Below are positions 6,204 through 10,630 of a DNA stretch of 10,630 nucleotides, in pieces. The notes under the pieces are model-generated. The model was not told the DNA's origin, did no database searches, and worked only from the letters and a program-made list of their open reading frames with translations. The translations under genes and the position numbers were made by a program. Origin of the DNA: Euryarchaeota archaeon TMED132 (GTDB lineage: Archaea; Thermoplasmatota; Poseidoniia; Poseidoniales; Poseidoniaceae); assembly GCA_002172355.2 (NCBI GenBank), contig NHGH02000040.1:1-10630 (forward strand), given 5' to 3'. Position 1 is the stretch's first letter, and every line of letters begins with the position of its first letter.

Positions 6204-6224
6204 ATCTAAAAATCAAGATTTAGT
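6199..6224. terminator. Inverted repeat spanning two convergent stop codons
   Basis: ACTAAATCT (6199-6207) and AGATTTAGT (6216-6224) form a perfect 9-base-pair stem with an 8-base, A-rich loop. It covers the stop codons of the small membrane protein gene (TAA 6201-6203) and of the aminopeptidase gene on the other strand (6213-6215). A hairpin at a convergent junction suggests bidirectional termination or mRNA-end protection. Archaeal termination normally depends on U tracts and none is obvious here, so the role is unproven. Confidence 0.4.
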
Positions 6225-7706
6225 AATCAAATGATGGATTGTCCTGACATGTATGCCAGTAGCTCCATTCTTTACCATGGTATTTGTCTTTGAACCCCAA
6301 TAAGTTCCTGCAATATCCATATGCGCCCAAGTGATTTGCTCACCATCTTTTTCATACCCTCTATTTGGAACAAATTGCTTCAAGAATGCAGCAGCAGTAT
6401 TTGCGCCACCATAGCGGCCAGCGCCAAGGTTTCTAGTATCAGCAATCTTTGAATCGGTCATTTCTTTTTCAAATGCTGGAAGTAATGGCATAGGCCAAGC
6501 CAACTCTCCAACTACATTTCCTGCTTCATGAATTCTTGTTCTAAAGTCATCATCATTTGACCAAAGTCCAGTTGCCTCATGGCCAAGTGCAACAACACAA
6601 GCACCAGTTAGAGTTGCAAAGTCAATAATGTATTCAGGGTCAAATTCTCCAGCCTTCCAAAGCCCATCTGAAAGAACTAGTCTACCTTCAGCGTCGGTAT
6701 TCAAAACTTCAACAGTCTTTCCAGACAAAGTGGTAATTACATCACCTGGACGTTGAGCATTTGATGAAGGCATATTTTCAGCCATACATGTTATTGCTAC
6801 AACCTTGCCTTCATGACCGGTTTGTGCCAGAGCTTCCATAGTTCCAAAGACTGTTGCAGAACCACCCATGTCGTATTTCATCTCATCCATATTCGTTCCA
6901 GGCTTCAAAGATATTCCGCCTGTATCGAAGGTTATTCCCTTTCCAACCAGCAGTGGGCAACGGCCTTCTACATGTTTATTCATTTCGAAAATAACCATAC
7001 ATGGCTTTCGAGCAGAACCCATTCCTACAGCAACTAGTCCACCCATTCCGGCTTTGATTGCTTGATCATAATTTATTATAGTGACATCGACATTATCGAA
7101 ATCCTTTGCCCATTCCCAAGCCATGTCGGCAAACACTTCCGGATACATATCATTAGGTGGACAATTGCCAAGGTCTCTTGAAAGGTGTACGCCCTTGCAT
7201 ATTCCCTTGTATTCCACAACTAATTTGGTTAATTCTTCTGCTTCTGCTTCTGAACAAGTTATACGTACGGAAACTTCTGTCTTATCTTCGTCATCATCCT
7301 TTTGCTTGTAGTTGTCATATGAATAATCACGTAGCATCATTCCTTCAGCAAACGCCCCCATATTAGCGACTCCAACATTATCAAAACGAACGGTTAGTTC
7401 ACTGCCATGAGATTTCTTAATCCCAGCAGTAACAGCGGCGCCAGCTTTACGGAAATCATGGGAAGTACAATCATCGGACTTTCCTAGTCCAACCAAGATT
7501 GCTTTTCCATCTTCACCGCCAAAGAGAGTCATTGTTGATTTCTTTTTAGCCTTGAAATCTCCATCAGATAGTACTCGATTAATTTGAGATTTGAGTGAAT
7601 TTGGCATGCCAACTTCACAAGATTCAGGTACAGACTCGCTTCCTTCATAAAGAGGTAAAACTAGAGTTCCATTGATATTTTCATTTGCGCTTACATTCAG
7701 TTCCAT
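6213..7706 (-). CDS. Leucyl aminopeptidase, M17 family
   Basis: Cytosolic dizinc/dimanganese aminopeptidase that releases N-terminal residues from short peptides; the family normally forms hexamers. Numbered from ATG at 7706 (497 residues, the usual size), the catalytic domain carries VGKGITFDTGG (254-264) with metal ligands Lys256 and Asp261, catalytic Lys268 in SLKPG, Asp279 in KYDMGG, and the M17 signature NTDAEGRL (336-343) with Asp338, Glu340 and the catalytic Arg342. All key residues are present. The frame extends 13 codons upstream to TTG 7745, overlapping the M14 stop codon. ATG 7706 is preferred because GGTG (7712-7715) is a well-spaced Shine-Dalgarno and the extension has no family resemblance. 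It is the second gene of an operon with the secreted M14 peptidase, implying a shared job in peptide use. A run of Asp, Glu and Lys near residues 135-145 looks like a surface loop. Confidence 0.96.
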   Translation of the reverse strand: MELNVSANENINGTLVLPLYEGSESVPESCEVGMPNSLKSQINRVLSDGDFKAKKKSTMTLFGGEDGKAILVGLGKSDDCTSHDFRKAGAAVTAGIKKSHGSELTVRFDNVGVANMGAFAEGMMLRDYSYDNYKQKDDDEDKTEVSVRITCSEAEAEELTKLVVEYKGICKGVHLSRDLGNCPPNDMYPEVFADMAWEWAKDFDNVDVTIINYDQAIKAGMGGLVAVGMGSARKPCMVIFEMNKHVEGRCPLLVGKGITFDTGGISLKPGTNMDEMKYDMGGSATVFGTMEALAQTGHEGKVVAITCMAENMPSSNAQRPGDVITTLSGKTVEVLNTDAEGRLVLSDGLWKAGEFDPEYIIDFATLTGACVVALGHEATGLWSNDDDFRTRIHEAGNVVGELAWPMPLLPAFEKEMTDSKIADTRNLGAGRYGGANTAAAFLKQFVPNRGYEKDGEQITWAHMDIAGTYWGSKTNTMVKNGATGIHVRTIHHLITKS

Positions 7707-7711
7707 AGGGG

Positions 7712-7715
7712 CACC
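7712..7715 (-). promoter_or_regulatory. Shine-Dalgarno that fixes the aminopeptidase start
   Basis: GGTG on the minus strand is five bases before ATG 7706. It lies just after the M14 stop codon at 7742-7744 and favours this ATG over TTG 7745. Confidence 0.5.
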
Positions 7716-7741
7716 GATTGGCCCGTATTCTTGGTAGCATT

Positions 7742-9142
7742 TCAACTATCGTGTACTTTTGAATCACAATTTTCATCGGATTCTTCTTCTTCAGGTTTCA
7801 AAACAACTGCAAGTCCAATCACCGATAGAACTGTGGTTAGGGAATTAAACAAGCCATAACCAACCAAAAAGCCAGTCTCACCATCTTCAGAGGAATCCAT
7901 AATCTCCACATCTATTGCTTCAGCAACCCATCGCGAAGCATTAATGACACGAACTTGATAATATAATTGCCACATTCCATCATCGGAATAACTGAGGTTA
8001 GAAGCATCTAAATCAACCATTGTAGAATTGGTAGCATTGACAGTGAAAGCAGAAGACGTCCAAGTCACTTCGCCACTCACATCGACATATTGCAAAGTAG
8101 CATTGATTGTTGAAGCCTGTCCAAGATTGTCCACATCCAGAATTATTTCATCATCAGAAATCTCAAGGGACTGTACATCTAATCTCGCTCGCCAATACCA
8201 GACATTATTGATTAAATATCTCATAACGTCCATCTCTTCCCCTAAACGGTCGTTTAGATTTTCAAATGAGCCAGGAACAAATTGCTCATCGTCGGTCTCG
8301 AAGGTAAATGTTGGATAGCCCATTACACCATATCCATAATCTCTACTTGTTCCACAATTTGGATACAATCCTTGATTTGCATTCTGAATCGGGATGCTGG
8401 AAATATTTTCATTAACGTCCTCTCTTATCTGATGATATAATTCCCAATCTGCAGGTTGTTCTGGCCATTTACCCCACGGATATAGCATAATCCAAACCCC
8501 TGTATGCATGGTGACATACAGATCAGCATCGGGAACTTCAGCATTCATATATGCCGAATTTGCTGAGGTTTCTGATTCACTAAATGCACTACTTCCTGGC
8601 TGAGTAGTCGGACAAGTATTCCAAAAGTGGTCATAGTTTCTATTGAGGTCTACTTGATTGATATTCCAACGGGTATCGAAATCATTACCGTCAGGATTCA
8701 GCATTATCAGTACATGGATTTCAGAATTCTGTAATACATCGATAGCCTCTTGATTTCCTTCAGCCCACCCATTGATGTACCATTTAGCCGATAGCCATGC
8801 CAATGCAGTACCTAAGTATTCATTTCCATGGTGACCTCCATCGATATATACAATCTCTTTAGCGCTGCCATCCAATTTTGTATCATTGGACCAATCAGAT
8901 AGCCTAACTACCCACAAAGACTTGCCTAATTCAGACTCGCCGACGCTGGTTAAATCGACAATCTCTGGATAATCATCAGCCCACTGATTTACTTCAAGAG
9001 TTAGTGCAGCCCAAGTCATGTGAACGTGGCTATCGATAGGGTCGCCAGGCCACACTTCTTCATCACTCGAATCGCTTTGTGCACTAGTAATTGGAATAGT
9101 TGCAAGCATCATACACAATACTAAACTCACTGCGACTCGCAT
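7742..9142 (-). CDS. Secreted, membrane-anchored M14 zinc carboxypeptidase
   Basis: Metallocarboxypeptidase expected to cleave C-terminal residues from peptides outside the cell membrane. From ATG 9142 (466 residues), residues 1-21 are a signal peptide (MRVAVSLVLCMMLATIPITS). The M14 domain spans about 40-310: zinc ligands His105 and Glu108 in GGHHGNEYLG, DLNRNYDHFW (165-174) with substrate-carboxylate Arg168, third zinc ligand His213 in TMHTG, and catalytic Glu282 in FTFE. Cys177 and Cys263 could form a disulfide. Residues about 320-415 are strand-rich with several Asn-X-Ser/Thr sequons and look like an Ig-like or CARDB-type domain. A hydrophobic helix at 424-448 followed by an acidic tail anchors the protein. 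ATG 9154 adds four codons; ATG 9142 is preferred because GGTGG lies five bases upstream. The stop overlaps the upstream reach of the M17 frame, so the two peptidase genes are coupled. Confidence 0.94.
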   Translation of the reverse strand: MRVAVSLVLCMMLATIPITSAQSDSSDEEVWPGDPIDSHVHMTWAALTLEVNQWADDYPEIVDLTSVGESELGKSLWVVRLSDWSNDTKLDGSAKEIVYIDGGHHGNEYLGTALAWLSAKWYINGWAEGNQEAIDVLQNSEIHVLIMLNPDGNDFDTRWNINQVDLNRNYDHFWNTCPTTQPGSSAFSESETSANSAYMNAEVPDADLYVTMHTGVWIMLYPWGKWPEQPADWELYHQIREDVNENISSIPIQNANQGLYPNCGTSRDYGYGVMGYPTFTFETDDEQFVPGSFENLNDRLGEEMDVMRYLINNVWYWRARLDVQSLEISDDEIILDVDNLGQASTINATLQYVDVSGEVTWTSSAFTVNATNSTMVDLDASNLSYSDDGMWQLYYQVRVINASRWVAEAIDVEIMDSSEDGETGFLVGYGLFNSLTTVLSVIGLAVVLKPEEEESDENCDSKVHDS

Positions 9143-9187
9143 GCCAACCACCATAAATTAAAAATCGATATGCTTCAATAAATCAAC

Positions 9188-9610
9188 CTACCACTCAGAG
9201 GTAAATGCATTGGGATTGACGACCTTTTCAGACTCACGAGTCCAAATAGTCCCAGCATCTCCTCCGCCGTATAAGTCTGCAAACGGATCAATTTCCTCTG
9301 CCTTTCTGTTTCTCTGCATGTAGGCTTCAACACTTTCGCGCAATTCTGGCTTGAACTTCCAGTAGTGAATCCTCCACTCACGACCATCCCAGAGAGTAGT
9401 CTCTTCTGATTCGGTAGTCAATAGATTGTAATCTTGGAACATGTAAAACAAGTTTCTATCAGTTGGTTCTAGTGCGTTATCGATGATTCTATTGTAAAAC
9501 CCAAAGAAACCGAGAGCGTGTTCAGCCATCCCTTGAGCGACCTCATCTTCCATCTCTAAATCGATGTGTTGTTGAATGGCCTTCGTTAATTCTCTTAGTG
9601 TCATACCCAT
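9188..9610 (-). CDS. Conserved archaeal protein resembling DUF6015
   Basis: A 140-residue soluble, acidic protein. The N-terminal 95 residues contain MTLRELTKAIQQHI (3-16), AEHALGFFGFYNRIIDNAL (29-47), DRNLFYMFQDYNLLTTESEE (51-70) and DGREWRIHYW (74-83). This pattern matches my memory of DUF6015, an uncharacterised family seen mostly in Thermoplasmata and relatives; the match needs a profile search. The FFGF, LFYMFQDYNLLTTE and WRIHYWK segments suggest a small winged-helix-like fold, which is inference. The C-terminal 45 residues are less ordered, with a GGGD turn. ATG 9604, two codons on, is an equally possible start. An AT-rich box at 9651-9660 lies about 45 bases upstream, and a G-run at about 9619-9624 precedes the start. 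The gene is separately promoted from the peptidase operon, with 45 bases between them, and divergent from agmatinase. Confidence 0.8.
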   Translation of the reverse strand: MGMTLRELTKAIQQHIDLEMEDEVAQGMAEHALGFFGFYNRIIDNALEPTDRNLFYMFQDYNLLTTESEETTLWDGREWRIHYWKFKPELRESVEAYMQRNRKAEEIDPFADLYGGGDAGTIWTRESEKVVNPNAFTSEW

Positions 9611-9650
9611 CTTGAAAACCCCCGCCCGCGCACTTAATGTCCGAGAACAG

Positions 9651-9660
9651 TAATTATATT
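9651..9660 (-). promoter_or_regulatory. Candidate TATA box for the DUF6015-like gene
   Basis: AATATAATTA on the minus strand lies about 45 bases before ATG 9610, predicting a start of transcription near 9628 and a leader of about 18 bases. Confidence 0.4.
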
Positions 9661-9663
9661 GTA

Positions 9664-9697
9664 CACCGACCCATATTAAATCATCGGTGAAATCACC
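9664..9697. promoter_or_regulatory. Operator-like cluster of CACC/GGTG half-sites between divergent genes
   Basis: CACCGA (9664-9669) and TCGGTG (9684-9689) form a 6-base inverted repeat around the AT-rich core CATATTAAATC. A second dyad, GGTGA (9686-9690) and TCACC (9693-9697), overlaps it. The cluster sits in the 148-base divergent spacer between the DUF6015-like and agmatinase genes, where a regulator could act on both. No regulator is identified. Confidence 0.35.
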
Positions 9698-9732
9698 CGT
9701 TTTCTACTATTATCCGGCAAACTCATTACACA

Positions 9733-9740
9733 AAAATACA
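9733..9740 (+). promoter_or_regulatory. Candidate TATA box for the agmatinase gene
   Basis: AAAATACA is centred about 23 bases before ATG 9759, and no Shine-Dalgarno is visible in the spacer, which fits a leaderless message. The match to a TATA box is loose. Confidence 0.3.
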
Positions 9741-9758
9741 CCAAACCCTCAATACACA

Positions 9759-10630
9759 ATGAACCTACCCGCGCTTGTGGCAGAGGAGTTTGTTGAAGGC
9801 AACTTTCTGGGGCTTCCAGAACAGGGCGGAACTCCCGATATTGTAATTTTACAAGTGCCATATGAACTGACTACCTCTTATGGCCAAGGAACGGCCTTAG
9901 GCCCCTCAGCGTGTATTGAGGCTAGCGGACAGGTAGAACTCTTTGACCCGGTAATTGGTGAAGATTTACCGGCTGGTTACAAAATCAAAACAGTGGAGCC
10001 ATGGAACGGAGAGGGGGGCAATCTACGAAAGCAATTGGATGGGATTTCTAATTATTTGACCCCATGGTATGACGGCAAGACATTCCCAATAATTCTTGGC
10101 GGCGAGCACGGTATTCTTCCGTCGATTGTTCACGCCGCAGGAGCCCACCCATTGGTTAATGGTGACTTTTCACAATTGACATTGGTTCAAATAGACGCCC
10201 ATGCCGATTTACGCCAAGAGCTTAACGGAGAACCTTTTTCTCATGCTTGCGCCGCATCAAGAGCGATGGATTTTGGACTAAAGCACCTTTACCAAGTTGG
10301 AATAAGGGCGTTTTCTAAGCATGAATATCAAAGGATACAAAGCGATGACGACATTACAACATTCTTTGCCTCAGATATACATAAATCATCCAATTCTTCT
10401 TGGAGGAATTGGATTGAAACATTAACCTCCATCGAAGGCCCCGTCCACTTAACAATCGATATTGACGGTTTAGACGGTAGTTTGGTTCCAGCCACTGGAA
10501 CACCAGTTCCAGGCGGGCTGACCTTTTGGCAAACAATCGAAACTATTCAAGGATTATTTAGTGCATCAAAGGCAACGGTAATCAGTATGGACGTCAATGA
10601 AATAGTGCCACAAAAAGACACACCTTTAAC
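9759..10630 (+). CDS. Agmatinase/arginase-family ureohydrolase (partial, C-terminus beyond window)
   Basis: Binuclear manganese hydrolase that releases urea from a guanidino compound, probably agmatine to putrescine in polyamine synthesis; cytosolic. The 290 residues present cover most of the roughly 300-residue family. Metal ligands are all visible: His117 in GGEHG (114-118), Asp146, His148 and Asp150 in IDAHADLR (145-152), and Asp234 and Asp236 in TIDIDGLDG (232-240). The following TGTPVPGGL (246-254) is the family's usual active-site loop, and MDVNEIVP (277-284) holds the late conserved Glu281. Two variations stand out: GGEHG instead of the common GGDHS, and LDGS where most members have LDPA. 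Substrate therefore cannot be fixed between agmatine and related guanidino compounds. The N-terminal PYELTTSYGQGTALGP is typical of the agmatinase branch. The reading frame is open to the window edge. Confidence 0.93.
   Translation, partial: MNLPALVAEEFVEGNFLGLPEQGGTPDIVILQVPYELTTSYGQGTALGPSACIEASGQVELFDPVIGEDLPAGYKIKTVEPWNGEGGNLRKQLDGISNYLTPWYDGKTFPIILGGEHGILPSIVHAAGAHPLVNGDFSQLTLVQIDAHADLRQELNGEPFSHACAASRAMDFGLKHLYQVGIRAFSKHEYQRIQSDDDITTFFASDIHKSSNSSWRNWIETLTSIEGPVHLTIDIDGLDGSLVPATGTPVPGGLTFWQTIETIQGLFSASKATVISMDVNEIVPQKDTPL

Noticed and set aside
9676..9861. 61-codon minus-strand frame over the agmatinase start
   Set aside because: Antisense to a clear agmatinase N-terminus and across the divergent promoter region.
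1..10630. CRISPR arrays, tRNA or rRNA genes, insertion sequences
   Set aside because: No spaced repeats, no tRNA cloverleaf or rRNA signature, and no transposase or terminal inverted repeats were seen on either strand.

Overview
The window reads as a piece of a planktonic euryarchaeal genome, most likely Marine Group II (Poseidoniales) or another Thermoplasmata-related lineage. The archaeal assignment rests on a diphthine synthase (Dph5, archaeal/eukaryotic only), a Trm5-type tRNA methyltransferase, a 140-residue protein resembling the archaeal DUF6015 family, and TATA-like boxes about 25 bases ahead of several start codons. The exact group is inference. All major genes but one fit this picture. 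The exception is the left edge, which carries the N-terminal two thirds of a bacterial sigma-70 factor whose wording is that of cyanobacterial (Prochlorococcus/Synechococcus) group 2 sigma factors.

Layout, left to right. 1-629 (-): partial cyanobacterial-type sigma factor, running off the left edge. 700-3770 (-): a two-gene operon read dph5 then a 727-residue membrane protein that fuses a complete sodium:solute symporter to an MgtE-type magnesium channel domain. 3808-6203 (+): a run of five genes: trm5-like methyltransferase, a 42-residue zinc-ribbon protein not previously listed because of its size, a HAD-fold phosphatase-like protein, a very basic 87-residue unknown, and a small two-helix membrane protein with a TTG start. 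6213-9142 (-): a peptidase operon made of a secreted, membrane-anchored M14 zinc carboxypeptidase followed by a cytosolic M17 leucyl aminopeptidase. 9188-9610 (-): DUF6015-like protein. 9759-10630 (+): agmatinase-family ureohydrolase, cut by the right edge.

How the genes may work together (inference): the peptidase pair suits a protein-degrading heterotroph, with the M14 enzyme trimming peptides outside the membrane and the M17 enzyme finishing small peptides inside. Dph5 and Trm5, divergent from a 37-base spacer, both support translation (EF-2 diphthamide and tRNA position-37 methylation). The agmatinase would feed polyamine synthesis. There is no gene-free stretch longer than 150 bases.

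The items most worth a second look are the sigma factor beside archaeal genes (interdomain transfer or assembly chimera) and the symporter-MgtE fusion, which also carries a polar, strand-rich insertion of about 65 residues in the first predicted outer loop of its MgtE half.
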